The notes under the pieces were generated by a model, which saw only the letters and a program-made list of their open reading frames with translations, ran no database searches and was not told the DNA's origin. From the NCBI RefSeq assembly GCF_914767665.1, contig NC_059502.1, positions 33,932,812-33,996,811 of the forward strand: DNA of 64,000 nt, given 5' to 3'. Of this stretch, positions 1 to 10,405 are shown piece after piece. The first letter of the stretch is position 1; each line of letters starts with the position of its first letter. Position numbers and translations under genes: made by a program. This DNA is from Harmonia axyridis (Eukaryota; Arthropoda; Insecta; Coleoptera; Coccinellidae).

Positions 1-65
1 ATATTTAAAAAGTCAGGACACGAATACCAGTGATGATTAGAAATTTGGTGAATCTTGGAACTGTA

Positions 66-1275
66 TTTGGCCAACTGAAAAGTCCCCGGTCTGATGTACA
101 GAAGGCGGTGCTAGTATTGAATCCATATGATTTTTAGTTAGTACCAACCTTCAAACGATACTTGTTAAAACTTGACAGCAGTCCGACCATTAGTTTGTGA
201 GATATTGCGTTGTGAGTGTAGCTACTTTAGTTATTTAAAAAAAAATGAAAAAAAAAAATATTTTCGTGTGCTAATAAAATATTGCTTTTTGAAGAGAAAA
301 AATACAGTTGAAGCTAAATCTTGGCTTGATGAGTTTTCGGTGTCTACACCAGGAAAATCAATCATCATTGATTGGTATGCTAAGTTTAAACGTGGTGAAA
401 TGAGCACCGAAGAGCGCAAACGCAGTGGACGCACGACCGAAAAATCGAAAAAGTTGACAAAATAATTTTGAATGACCGTAAAGTGAAGTTGAGATAGCAG
501 ATATCATCTGAACGTGTACATCATATCATTCACGAATATTTGTACGAAAGCAACAACGTGTTAATGATTCTGAGGAGTGTTTGAAGGTCTTTAAGTGCAA
601 TAAACCTGAATTTTTGCGTCGAAATGTAACATGGATGAAACATGGCTCCATCATTTCACTCCGGAGTCCAATCGAAAATCAGCTGAGTGAACTGCACACA
701 ATAAACCGATGATCCAAAGCGAGGAAAAACACTATAGTCAGCTGGCAAGGTTATGGCATCAGTATTCTGGGATGCGCAAGGTAAAATATTCATTGATTAC
801 CTCCAGAAGGAAGAGACCATTAACAGCGATTATTATATGTATAGCGTTATTGGATCGTTTAAAGGAAGAAATCGTTAAAAAATAACCCCATTTGAAGAAA
901 AAAAGATGCTGCTTCATCAAGACAATGCGCCGTGTCGCAAAACAATGAAAACAATGGCAAAATTGCATGAATTGGGCTTCGAATTGCTTCTGCATCCACA
1001 TTCGCCAGATCTGGCCCCCATTAACTTTTTCCTGTTCTCAGACCTCAAAGGAATGCTCGCTGGAAAGAAATTTAGCGCCAATGAGGAAGTAATCGCCGAA
1101 ACTGAGGCCTATTTTGAAGCGAAAGACAAATTGGTATCGAAATGTTGGAAAATGCTATAATCGTTGTATCGCCCTCGAAGGCAACTACTCGTAAGTATAT
1201 TGAATAATAAAATCGAATTTAGACAAGAAAAATGTGTTTTACTATAGTAGACGTGGGACTTTTCAATTGGCCTGT
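66..1275 (+). mobile_element. mariner transposon, irritans-like, degenerate
   Basis: A complete-length but dead mariner element of about 1.2 kb. The left end carries GGCCAACTGAAAAGTCCCCG and the right end, read on the other strand, GGCCAATTGAAAAGTCCCAC, so the terminal inverted repeats match over about 25 bp. TA dinucleotides flank both sides (64-65 and 1276-1277), the expected mariner target duplication. The AAGTCCCCGGTCTGA core of the left repeat is the one I know from irritans-subfamily mariners such as Himar1. The enclosed transposase is broken (see the next entry), so the element can only have moved with help from elsewhere. Subfamily assignment is inference from end and protein motifs. 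Confidence 0.9.
172..1185 (+). pseudogene. mariner transposase pseudogene (irritans-like)
   Basis: A cut-and-paste transposase relic in several frames. An N-terminal piece (172-465) carries the helix-turn-helix part, with residues such as NTVEAKSWLDEFS and IIDWYAKFKRGE. A C-terminal piece (906-1160) carries the catalytic core: LLHQDNAPC contains the second catalytic Asp, and HSPDLAPINFFLF aligns with the usual SPDLAPSDFFLF, so the third catalytic Asp has become Asn. One codon is also missing before it (HPHSPD for HPPYSPD). The C-terminal coding continues in another frame to about 1185, reading RCIALEGNY as in intact relatives. Frameshifts and stops separate the pieces. No active protein can be made. 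Confidence 0.9.
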
Positions 1276-1318
1276 TATGTAATTTCAGAGAATGCTTATA
1301 TTGATGAGCCATCTTAGG

Positions 1319-1360
1319 AAATCACGAATACGGTACATAATGTACCGTATTTTGTGATTT
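1319..1360. repeat. 42-bp near-perfect palindrome
   Basis: The sequence around ATACGGTACATAATGTACCG reads almost identically on both strands and extends outward into AAATCACGA and TTTGTGATTT. It could extrude as a cruciform or be a very small palindromic element. It lies 43 bp from the right end of the mariner and directly before another foldback. Confidence 0.7.
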
Positions 1361-1376
1361 GTGAACCGCTATTCCT

Positions 1377-1489
1377 AAAGCCTCATTTTCACGGTGATAA
1401 TACTATCACGATAGTGTGGGGCTAGAGTGCTGTCGCACTACCACGATAGTACTATCGCGATAATTACTATCACCGTGAAAATGAGCTTC
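1377..1489. mobile_element. small foldback MITE, about 113 bp
   Basis: The left arm starts AAGCCTCATTTTCACGGTGA and the right arm is its complement (TCACCGTGAAAATGAGCTT). Inside, ACTATCACGATAGT and ACCACGATAGTACTATCGCG give further self-complementarity, so most of the unit can fold into one hairpin. There is no coding capacity. It looks like a miniature inverted-repeat element or foldback. I could not find a clean target duplication. Confidence 0.7.
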
Positions 1490-2429
1490 AATGGAGCATC
1501 ACATATCGAAGCACAGGAGCAGTAGGCAGAAAGTGACTCGTGTGTCGAATGTACAGCGCAGGCATATTAGTGCTCTAACCCCTAAAAATTGCTCAAGAGT
1601 TGGAAATCATTTTAACCCCTATCGGGGGTCTTGAATAACAGGTACATAAGTTTGCGAAGGTATTGCTTCGGATTTGAGAGACTAAAAACCGTGAAATTTT
1701 TTTCAATATTTCGCTTATAAGTAGAAAATTATACATTCTACAGAAAATTTTGTTTCACTCTTCAGCTAATGGCTTTCGAAACATTAAAATAGGTTCAGTC
1801 GTTCAGCCGCATCCGCCACTCAAGATTGTGTGATTTTTCAAACACAGCTTAAAACTTGAACCTTCAACTCCTAACCCCTGTAATTCGAAAAGTACTGGAC
1901 CGATTGAAAAAGTCATGAATTTCTAAATTGAATTGTAAAACAGACGCTTCTTGAAATGTAAAAATCAACTTCTACATTTACGCCAAATTCAATGTTTATT
2001 GAAGAAAAGAACGAAATTATCTGTAGGATGCGTACTTTTCGAGTTTTGAGCGGAATAATGAAGCTTGAAAATGTAATTTCATATTTGCACTAAAAATCTC
2101 AACACTGTCAGTTCGGTAATTACGAAAATATTGAGTAATTTTTTTTTAATATTCCTTGCTGACAGAACGGCCGTACAGATTCGAATTTGAAGACGTATTC
2201 GTCATCCGTGAGTCGACCCTGATCGCTTGAGACATTCAAAATTGTAATCATTGCTACGAGATCAGTTCGGAGACTAGTGTATATACTGAAAGTATAATAT
2301 ACTTTCACCCCATATTCATAGATCGGATGCAGTCAAGAAATGTTGGGATAAATCACATATTATGTGATAACACACTTAACCATATATAAAGGTGTAGATC
2401 TAATATTTCCACTGATAATTCTCATAGAA
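1490..2429. other. intergenic, no gene recognised
   Basis: AT-rich sequence without a convincing reading frame. Around 2180-2250 a short stretch (GACGTATTCGTCATC, then CGCTTGAGACATTC) resembles the dispersed repeat seen at 13.0 and 27.2 kb. Nothing else is identifiable. Confidence 0.5.
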
Positions 2430-2900
2430 ATGTTGAGCTGTGCATCAATTTTATGAACATGCCCTTTATTGAACCAAACAGAACAACAATATCAGCAGCA
2501 GAAAAAACCTAGGCTAACACTGCCGTTCGAAGACAGCAATCCATGACAAACTAGCTAATTTTTGAAGAAACTTCAATATCATATGCAAATTTTCCAAGTG
2601 GACATTGAAATTCAAAGAAGAATCAAGTTTAAATCCATAATATTTAGGAGTATAATTATTATGAACCGGGACGGATTTGTTAAAAATTAATTTTAATTTT
2701 TTATGTTTCTCGATTATTCAAATGAAAATAGAAAACTTTTAATTTTCTATCATTTCAAATCTACGTTTACAATATTTTCAATAACTCCGAAATCAGGATG
2801 ACGAAACACAAAAGCAATATCACCGGCATAGATGAATTTCTCAGATAAGGTAACAGGGATGCCACACAAGTATAAATTGAAAAGTATGGAAGACAAAAAG
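2430..2900 (-). pseudogene. non-LTR retrotransposon reverse transcriptase relic
   Basis: Read on the minus strand, the segment gives LFNLYLCGIPVTLSEKFIYA followed by GDIAFVFRHPDFGVIENI. This aligns with the region around the YADD box in Jockey-like reverse transcriptases, where the usual wording is LFNLYTSDLP then YADDIALA. The box itself is altered from YADD to YAGD. Further on, PKYYGFKLDSSLNFNVHLE matches the usual YLGVTLDRSLTFKEHL. Then LKFLQKLASLSW follows, with stops. It is a 5'- and 3'-truncated fragment of ORF2 with several stops and frame changes. Clade assignment is tentative. Confidence 0.7.
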
Positions 2901-4089
2901 TTCAAGTATGTAGGTTTTTCTGTTGGAAAGTTTATTTATGTATTTATGGACAGCCGGACTGACAGACAGAATATAAATAGTAATCAGTGAATAGAATTGT
3001 TATGTTTTAGACCATTATTGGCTCGAAATGAAAGAAGAACAAGTTGAAATGAAAGAGGAACAATTCAGGGCAGAAATCCTAAAAATAGCCTGAGTAAGAG
3101 AAATCACTTGATCAAAAATGCGAATCATGTAAGTATTATTTCAGAACAAACTCCAATAAAGTGTCTGTTCACCCTGATTCCAATAACACACGCGTAAACA
3201 CGAATATTAGTGGAAAGGCAACAGATCGAGAACGCCCTTGAAAAATTTTCACTTCATGACGCTCGAGCAAGATTGATGGGATTGCTTCCGTATCTGGAGT
3301 CATCTACACAAGTCGACTCAAAAGGAGAAAACCACCAGGCATAAATATCCTATTATATCTATCTCAATTCCCTATGTAATTGAAAATAGCTGAATAGCTA
3401 TTCAAGACGGGCGCGCAGACATCCGAATTAAAGGGATTGCATTTCATAACGTCAAGGAAAGATGCCTATTCGTATTTCAGGAGACTCCGGAGGTACCGCC
3501 ACCCTTTGCATACCTTCACGCGAACAATTTCGTCGCACTCTTGAGCCTCATACAGTTCCTTGAATATAAATCGTTTAATTTGATTAGATGTAGTTTGGAG
3601 TTGTGTCCTGGCCTTTGATGAAATAAGCGAGAAGGGAGCAAAGGTTCGGATTCAATTAAGTATCTCATTGTTTCGCATTCGTGACACGTGAAATTCCCTT
3701 CGTTTTTGAAATGGACCAGGGTTCTGAGTCTGAAAATCGAGGCGAATCCAGATTATGACTTATGTGTTTGAAGTGTGAATGCGAAAACGTCTCTAATTAT
3801 AATGAATTTTTTCTTCAAGGAATGGTTTTACAGAATAAATTATTGAATAATTATTGAGGTAAAGAAAAATATTATATAATATTTCGTTTGACAAACCCTT
3901 TCCCAACAGATTCCTTGAAGTGGACCTTCCGACCTTCGGATAGCAAAAATGAAGATTCAAGTTGAATATTTGATATAAGCAATATTCATTTGAATTCTCT
4001 ACTTCTTTATCTTGTTTATGAGACATAGTCTCGTTTATACCTGCCTTTTAACCTTGTTTATATGTTGAGTCTTTATTGTGGAGCGGATG
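2901..4089. other. intergenic, no gene recognised
   Basis: No transposon or gene is recognised here. The part from about 3410 to 3740 is less AT-rich than its surroundings and includes CGGGCGCGCAGACATCCG and CGGAGGTACCGCCACCC. It has no long open frame. It may be unique host sequence. There is one minus-strand open frame of 77 codons at 3793-4026 without any family resemblance. Confidence 0.4.
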
Positions 4090-4890
4090 ACCAGCTTTCA
4101 TACCATCCTTCAGGTAGCATACCAGAAGGTGTTTCCGAGCTGGGTTTTTGGTCTTTAACTTACTTTGTCCATCTCTCCCTCATTCTGCCAAACCGCACCA
4201 CATCCTGTATCTGGGGTTCTTCTCATATGATCTTGCTCCTAATTTTATCTCTTAGTTTCACCCCCTTAATGGATCACAGGATCTTCATTTCAGTTGTTCG
4301 GCTAATGCTTTTTATTTTCGCTGTTTCTGTTCTCGTTTCTGCAGCATATTATGTTAGTATAGGCCTCAATACTGTCTCATATGCTCTGATTTAACTCTCG
4401 GTGGTCATTTAGTGCTTTCCTCCAGACTATCTCTCATCAGATATTCGGCAATTCTTGAGGCTTCTTTGGCTTGCATTCGGGTTTCGCTGATATGGTGACT
4501 ATTCATTTTTACACCCAGATAATTGAATTTTGCTTTATCAGTTTGTCGTTTGCTGCCAGTTTACATCTGATTGGTCTCGGGCTATGACCATGGATTAGGT
4601 CATCGGCATATCATAGTATTTTCATTGCTCTCCGTCCCATTCTGTATCCACCTTGCATTTCTTCCAAGCTTTGTGAGATCTTGGTTATGAACACGTTGAA
4701 TCTCCCTGTCTTGTTTCTGTTATAATTGAGATTTCTGCGGTAAATCCTTGTTGTGTTCTCATTCTTGTGTTGATTTGTACTATGGCCTGTATATAATCAT
4801 GTGGAATGGCCTTCCCCCGCAGTGTCTCTATGACATCACTTAGATAGGCTCTATCAAATTCTTCACTAGAATCAACCGTACAGTGGTTTA
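4090..4890 (-). pseudogene. non-LTR retrotransposon reverse transcriptase relic
   Basis: The minus-strand translation shows the hallmarks of a LINE reverse transcriptase in order. First EEFDRAYLSDVIETLRGKAI (catalytic domain A with its surrounding helix), then TRQGDSTCS (the RQGDSLSP box). Next comes YADDLIH, the YADD active site, preceded by an in-frame stop. NYLGVKMNSHHISETR follows in the thumb region. The last part, IQDVVRFGRMRERWTK, matches the C-terminal repeat region of endonuclease/reverse-transcriptase elements common in insects. Many stops and small deletions are present and both ends are lost. The plus-strand 110-codon open frame at 4062-4394 is only a shadow of this. Confidence 0.85.
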
Positions 4891-5240
4891 TCTAACTCGA
4901 TTGAATTTTCAGTCGTCTTCCATACATTTCATCTGTAATCATCGTTATTTTTTAAATTGTATATTATGGAAACTTCTTCAGAAGAAATCATTCGAATGAT
5001 TTTAAAGCGGGTTGAAACAAAAATGAAAGAGGGCCTCACTAATATACCGAGAAGAAAAATTCATAGTGACTTCTCTCTCACCTTCTCCATTTCGAGTGAA
5101 TTGAGCGATCCAAAAACATGAAATAAGACTAGATGTTCGTCCTTTCGATAGGAAATATAGCTAGACTTTGATCCTTAAACCTCTCAATAGAAGTTTTTTT
5201 GATAGCTGTAATAACGACGAAGAAGAAAATCTCAGATATA
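4891..5240. other. intergenic, no gene recognised
   Basis: About 350 bp of AT-rich sequence between the LINE relic and the DD41D element. I see no coding or repeat structure in it. Confidence 0.4.
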
Positions 5241-5695
5241 CAGGGTGCGACAGAACCGATTGTCGAGTTTCGAAGGTTTATTTCTCGTAATGTGGTGCAG
5301 AGGAAAGGCTCTCTATTTTCCTTAAGGCCTTAGTTTTTAGTTTACACTATGATTTAGAATAGATTAGATCGGGCTTTTCGTTCGTACGTTTCACGGAAAT
5401 AAGCGTTCTGTGAAAACGACTCAGCGGGTGATATCTGGTTCCAGCAGGATGAGACTATTGCCCACACAGCTCGAATTTCATTAGCTGTTTCGAGATAGAT
5501 TTTTCTAGGCGACTGGTATCAATGAGAAGGGACGTGGAGTTGCCAGCCTGCACATCTGATTTGAACATATGCGACTCCTTTCTTTGGGTCCATCCTGAAG
5601 TGAGGTCTTATAACTTTCACAAACCTGTCACAACTTAATTATCATTTCTTTCTCATAGCTCTTCGAATCTCGTCAAACCGCTCTGCCGCGCCCTG
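5241..5695 (+). mobile_element. DD41D mariner-like relic with CAGGG termini
   Basis: A 455-bp internally deleted element. The left end reads CAGGGTGCGACAGAACCGAT and the right end, on the opposite strand, CAGGGCGCGGCAGAGCGGTT. TA flanks both sides. The interior contains DIWFQQDETIAHTARISLAV, the second catalytic Asp region of Tc1/mariner transposases. After one frameshift RRDVELPACTSDLN and ICDSFLW follow, which hold the third Asp. Allowing for the frameshift the spacing is about 41 residues, the DD41D (rosa-type) arrangement. Stops and the missing N-terminal half make it non-functional. It matters because it ties the CAGGGTG end, seen on several foldbacks here, to a DD41D transposase. Confidence 0.75.
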
Positions 5696-7244
5696 TATTA
5701 GAGCATGTTGCAAAACTGAAATAGCTGAATGAAATAGATATGAATGAAAATGGCCCATCAATATCATCGCCTGAATGAAAAAATAAACTAATTGTCAAGA
5801 GAAAAAAACAAGACGATGTGTTGAAAAATCAAAGAAGAATAAAATGAAGTTGATACATCTGTAGATATTATAAAGAAAGATATACCTTTGGGCTTTGGAT
5901 ATACCTTGAATCAATTCACATACAGTCAATAAATCTAGTGCCTGTTTTTTGAAAATGAATATGAATCCTTATTCAAAGAATATGATGTCATTAATTTTAT
6001 CAATGTGATCAGCTGGCAAAAATTTCTAATATTTAATTTTTCAGAACCAATTCATTTTTATTATGACGGATTTTCAAATTATTATAATGAATTGTTAGGG
6101 TAAAGGCAACCAGTAACTAATTCCTGCTCTGCTCAACAGAGTGTGATTCTTATCAACCCTCCCCCTTTCAGGCGAAATGGGGAAATGACCCTGACAGAAT
6201 TTCCCTTCAAGCTATCTCACATTGCTGTCAGACACCGGCGAAATCCGGATTCAGAAAACCATCTTAAGCAAGTTAATTCTGTCTTCCGTGCTGAATCCGA
6301 TAACTTAGTTCGGCCATAATTTTAAGCCTATCCGTTCGGGGTCGACGCAGTCACTGAACTAAAATTACATTAAGACAACCTCAATGATGCCTAGAAATAT
6401 TGCCATATTCTCTTCTCGTCTTTTTCTCAGTTCATAGGAAAAGAATAAAAATGATTGCTTCCACAATTTTATGATAATCTTCTTTCATAATATTCATTTC
6501 TTTGTGATAGTTTAAGGGTAAAGTGGGCTCTATGTTTGCCAAAATGTTTTTTAGAATTTTGAGTTAGGAAAAATGTTGAGGGGCCAGAAGGCTAAAAGGC
6601 AAAGGAGATTTTCCACGATTTTTTCAGACATGGAGGGGAACCTTTCGTAGTCTCATTTTCTTTATTCCAACTTGAGATAACCTTCTAGGATTTAACCACG
6701 TGTCCCTTGCCTCTTGTCGTATATATCTCTATTTGATTTATAACCTATCAATAGCTTTATTCTTTCATCGGTTTAAGTATTATTATTTTATTATTAACGG
6801 TTTGGTTGTTTATTTAACTACTGATGGTGAAACTTGGTTAATTTGTAACTTATTACACAGCAGATGCAATTCCTCAGAGGAAAGCTATTTGTCACTTTAT
6901 GGGGAGTAATAAAGTTGAAGGCCTTTCAACTTTCATCAGAACACTCCAAATAAGTTTCATAAAAAAATAAGGAAAGCACTGACGTGAAGTTATGAGTTTT
7001 TTGCGCCAGTTCATTCAATTGGAACTACAACTCTTTATGGTATACTATAATATGGTGTCAAAGGATTGGTGCATGAATTAACGTGCACTCAAAAACTTCC
7101 GATTTCACGCCAATGTTTTCCTCATTCCCATTCAATATTCTGTATGAATATACTAAGGTTCCTACGAGGCTATTAACACGAAATTCCACATACGAAATTT
7201 CAACTCGGTCCGTTTTGGTGTCTCTAAAATATTGGGTGTTCTTT
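5696..7244. other. intergenic; GC-richer block at 6110-6360
   Basis: No gene is recognised. The block at about 6110-6360 is less AT-rich, with GACACCGGCGAAATCCGG and CCGTTCGGGGTCGACGC, and has no transposon signature. It is a candidate for unique conserved DNA. The rest is AT-rich without structure I can name. Confidence 0.4.
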
Positions 7245-7465
7245 GTTACAAGGCAGAGTGTGGAGAGATGGTCACACAAAGTGACCTTTTGGAGACCTCG
7301 AGAGACAAAAAGAAGCATAGGAAGACCGAGAAAAAGATGGATAGACGACATAGTCGATGTAGCTGGCAAGCAATGGATGAGAACTGCAGAAGACAGAGAA
7401 GCATGGAAAAAACTGGAAGAGGCCTATGTCCAACACTGGATGAGAAAGGGTTGAAGAAGAAGGGT
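7245..7465 (+). pseudogene. LINE 3' tail (reverse transcriptase C-terminus)
   Basis: The C-terminal end of an endonuclease/reverse-transcriptase LINE. The frame reads VTFWRPRETKRSIGRPRKRW, then IDDIVDVAGKQWMRTAEDRE and AWKKLEEAYVQHWMRKG before the stop at about 7452. This is the standard ending of this insect family (GRP.KRW, then WM..A.DR, then EAYVQQW). The stop is followed by GAAGAAGAAGG, the short GAA-type tail expected at such a 3' end, so the copy is complete at its 3' end and strongly 5'-truncated. That is the usual outcome of target-primed reverse transcription. It belongs to the same general family as the antisense relic at 4.1-4.9 kb. Confidence 0.85.
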
Positions 7466-7870
7466 ATTCTTTACCAATAACTGTCCTGATTATATGATCA
7501 GATTGAAATATGCACAGATCTTGAACCTGGAATATTACGTCAACATCTAAGATCTCAACTGCGTTGGTTTTGTGGTAACAAAAATATTAGGTAAAATGTT
7601 TTAGATATTTTGCATCAATTTTGTTTCACTTTTTTTATTATGATCAACATAAAATATTCCTCGGAGCTCAAAAATTGTCATTTTATATCCCAATGCAAAT
7701 TTTAATTTAATCGAGTATGCATGTTGAAAATTAATTGAAATATTCGGATTTTTCTCAATAAACGAATTTAATCGAGTGATTTCTGAATTTCGGTTCGATC
7801 GGATCTTGTTCGAAATAATCACCTATGGAATACAAACACTTTCAAATTTAATTGCGAAATTTTTAAAACT
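7466..7870. other. AT-rich intergenic stretch
   Basis: No coding or repeat structure recognised. Confidence 0.4.
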
Positions 7871-8400
7871 GTTATGTTATCTCTGAGACGAACACAATCA
7901 TTTGAGACCACTTTCGTCTCAGAATTCGCAAAATGTGGACATCTGGAGACAGCGAAAGACCTATTCAAAACAGCCTTCAAAAAAGAACACCAATCTTCCA
8001 TATTTCAGAGGAATATCGATGATAAATTGCGGAACTTATTAAGTCTAGGAAATCTCAGAATTGTGTATCATTTTGTGGAGTTCGGAAAACAAGGAAGACC
8101 CTTCAAAACTAGGACAAAACTTGCATTCACTCCGGCATATAAATCATCCACGAAAGTTAGTCTCGTATTCATCCGGCAACGACACCTAAATGAACCGTTA
8201 ACAGTACTTCCTCCTAAACTCAAGAACTAGGAAGCTCATCAAATGTACACAGGAAAGGCAAGAATCTGTTTCCTCTCCCGAAAAGTCTCTTCCTCTTCAT
8301 CAGCCAACTCGAATATGAATCAAATGTGCGAAAGTTCTACCCCTCCCGCACAGCCGGGAGGGTGGATTCGCCCGAAAATTCAAATCACTAATTTGGCAGT
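7871..8400. repeat. direct duplication, copy 1
   Basis: First copy of a roughly 530-bp unit repeated 575 bp downstream. Its 3' two thirds are almost identical to copy 2, for example TTATTAAGTCTAGGAAATCT at about 8036 and 8611. The 5' third is more diverged. Copy 1 lacks a short piece present in copy 2, just before AGAACTAGGAAGCTCATC (8224). A plus-strand open frame (7874-8230) crosses the unit but resembles no family I know, so I do not call it a gene. Confidence 0.8.
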
Positions 8401-8448
8401 TCCGTGATGTTCTGAAAGGGGCTATACACAAATTCTGTTCAAGAATTA

Positions 8449-8990
8449 TCGAATTCTAGATCACTGAATCGAACTCAATCATTCGACCATTCTCTTCTCA
8501 AAATTCGCAAAATGTGGACAATTAGAGAAAACGAAAGCCTGCATTCAAAACAGCATTGAAAAGGGAATACCAATATATTTCAGAGGAATATCGATGATAA
8601 ATTGCAGAACTTATTAAGTCTAGGAAATCTCAGAATTGTGTATCATTTTGTGGAGTTCGGAAAACAAGGAAGACCCTTCAAAACTAGGACAAAACTTGCA
8701 TTCACTCCGGCATATAAATCATCCACGAAAGTTAGTCTCGTATTCATCCGGCAACGACGCCTAAATGAACCGTTAACAGTACTTCCCCCTGAACTCAAGT
8801 TTTGCAAACCACGCCAAGAACTAGGAAGCTCATCAAATGTACACAGGAAAGGCAAGAATCTGTTTCCTCTCCCGAAAAGTCGCTTCCTCTTCATCAGCCA
8901 ACTCGAATATGAATCAACTGTGCGAAAGTTCCACCCCTCCCGCACAGCCTGGAGGGTGGATTCGCCCGAATATTCAAACCACTAATTCCT
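8449..8990. repeat. direct duplication, copy 2
   Basis: Second copy of the unit. It is open in frame over 127 codons (8602-8985), but the same frame is shorter in copy 1 and the product is unrecognised. Both copies end in a motif with CCCCTCCCGCACAGCC and GGAGGGTGGATTCGCCCGAA. The start of each copy includes AAAATTCGCAAAATGTGGAC, which recurs loosely in the dispersed repeats at 13-14 and 39 kb. Confidence 0.8.
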
Positions 8991-9440
8991 CATCTAGTAG
9001 GTATACGGTTTGATAATAACATCGGACGCGCGCCGTCGTGTAATAAATAGGTGGCCGGGGGCGTCGTGATATTATCCTCGCGCGTGACGAGGCTGCAGAT
9101 TCGGTGCCGTCGGCGGTCTTTTACGCGGTAGGACGAGATGATATGGGGCCTCCGAAGGAATGGAGGTGTAAGGGTGAATATACCGCCGGGCGGAACGCCT
9201 GATTGATTTTTTATGTTTCGGTAAGTCTTCCGATGGACGTTGTTTCGTTTCATTATCGCGATGGGAGTGTACAAGAATGCTGAATTGCATCCTAACCCTC
9301 GTTTGGTGTGCCGTTTATCATGGGGATGTTGGAACGTTTTACCGTTTTGTCGGATGATATATACCGAAGAAGGCGGAAAATGTGAGGTTCTTACGGAGTT
9401 TCTCACGGAACGAGATTGGGTTCAGTTGACTTGACGTAAT
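8991..9440. other. CpG-rich unique block
   Basis: A markedly GC-richer stretch within AT-rich surroundings, with many CpGs (GGACGCGCGCCGTCGTG, GGTGGCCGGGGGCGTCG, TCCTCGCGCGTGACGAGG). It has no transposon termini. Open frames of 138 codons (minus, 8990-9406) and 64 codons (plus, 9240-9434) cross it without recognisable domains. It could be a promoter-associated island, a conserved non-coding element or an exon of an unrecognised gene. Confidence 0.5.
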
Positions 9441-9980
9441 CGGAAAGGTCTACGCTTTTTTTATAACAAAGCTCATCAATTTTAGTATTCGAATAACATT
9501 CTTGTTGGAAATTCCTTGATTGTATTGATCTTTCAAGTTTAGGTCAGGATTCCTTCAAATCTAGACCTCTAGCACCCTAAATAAAGTTGCTTATATCTTA
9601 TATGCATAGTTATTGATAACAAATTATTGTTCATGAATAATTATTGTAGAAATAATGAAAGAAGTGTCAATGAATTCCAATTGTCAACCTTGTGGACATA
9701 TGACATTGATATTGGAACTTGATCTATCTAGCACTGTATTATAGATAAGAAAAGAATGGAATCTCCTTATTTAGATATCTTTTGAGCCATTAGTCACCTA
9801 CTCCTGAACATAAGACTCCTTCAAATATCTCCACTCTGATCTGTTCAGTACCATTCGATGCCACCCATTGCCAACCTGATCCTTACTATAGTCTTATTTG
9901 CAGTCTTCCTATAGTACGCTTCGTTTGCTAGGAAGATAGTGTGTCAATTTAGTCGTCCATCTGTTTGGCTCCTTTTATAC
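9441..9980. other. AT-rich intergenic stretch
   Basis: Nothing recognised on either strand. Confidence 0.4.
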
Positions 9981-10117
9981 CGCGAGCCGCACGGCTCATG
10001 CCCATGTGCGACAGTGTTCTTCTCTCATACTTGCAATCCTTTCACACGGTGAGCCGTATGGCTCTTGCTCACGTGCGAGAGTTTTTTCCGGTTCTACATT
10101 CAACTCTCATGAGATTT
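9981..10117. repeat. diverged 67-bp tandem pair with palindromic cores
   Basis: Two adjacent units offset by 67 bp: GAGCCGCACGGCTCATGCCC at 9984 and GAGCCGTATGGCTCTTGCTC at 10051. They are followed by ATGTGCGACAG and ACGTGCGAGAG. Each core (GAGCCG..CGGCTC type) is itself nearly palindromic. Identity between units is high for the first 40 bp and then fades. Confidence 0.6.
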
Positions 10118-10274
10118 TATTATCGCGGTGTGACACATATGTGCGGTTGGATAAAAATTAAGAAAACAACATATATTTCAGAATATGTTCATATGAAATA
10201 CTTAAGCAAGTGATTCTATAGAAAAAAAGGTGACGAAATGTTTTAAGTTTCATAAGGAGATATTCATAATATTC

Positions 10275-10405
10275 TGCGAAGGAAAAAGTATATTCCCCAT
10301 TTAAAAAATCTACTCAGCCTTGAAATCAAACTCCTATTGAATATCTGCATCCGATGTCCCCCTGAAAATTAAGTAATATAGTCTGCTCTTATGAAGATAT
10401 TCATT
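10275..10405. repeat. dispersed repeat, copy A
   Basis: The segment around CTACTCAGCCTTGAAATC, then TTGAATATCTGCATCCGATG and TCCCCCTGAAAA, matches the segment at about 63.45-63.61 kb (CTACTTAACCTTGAAATG, TTGAATATCTGCGTTTGATG, TTCCCCTGAAGA). It is non-coding and its type is unknown. Confidence 0.6.

Noticed and set aside
4062..4394. 110-codon plus frame with hydrophobic stretches
   Set aside because: Antisense to the LINE relic, which gives clear reverse transcriptase motifs on the other strand.
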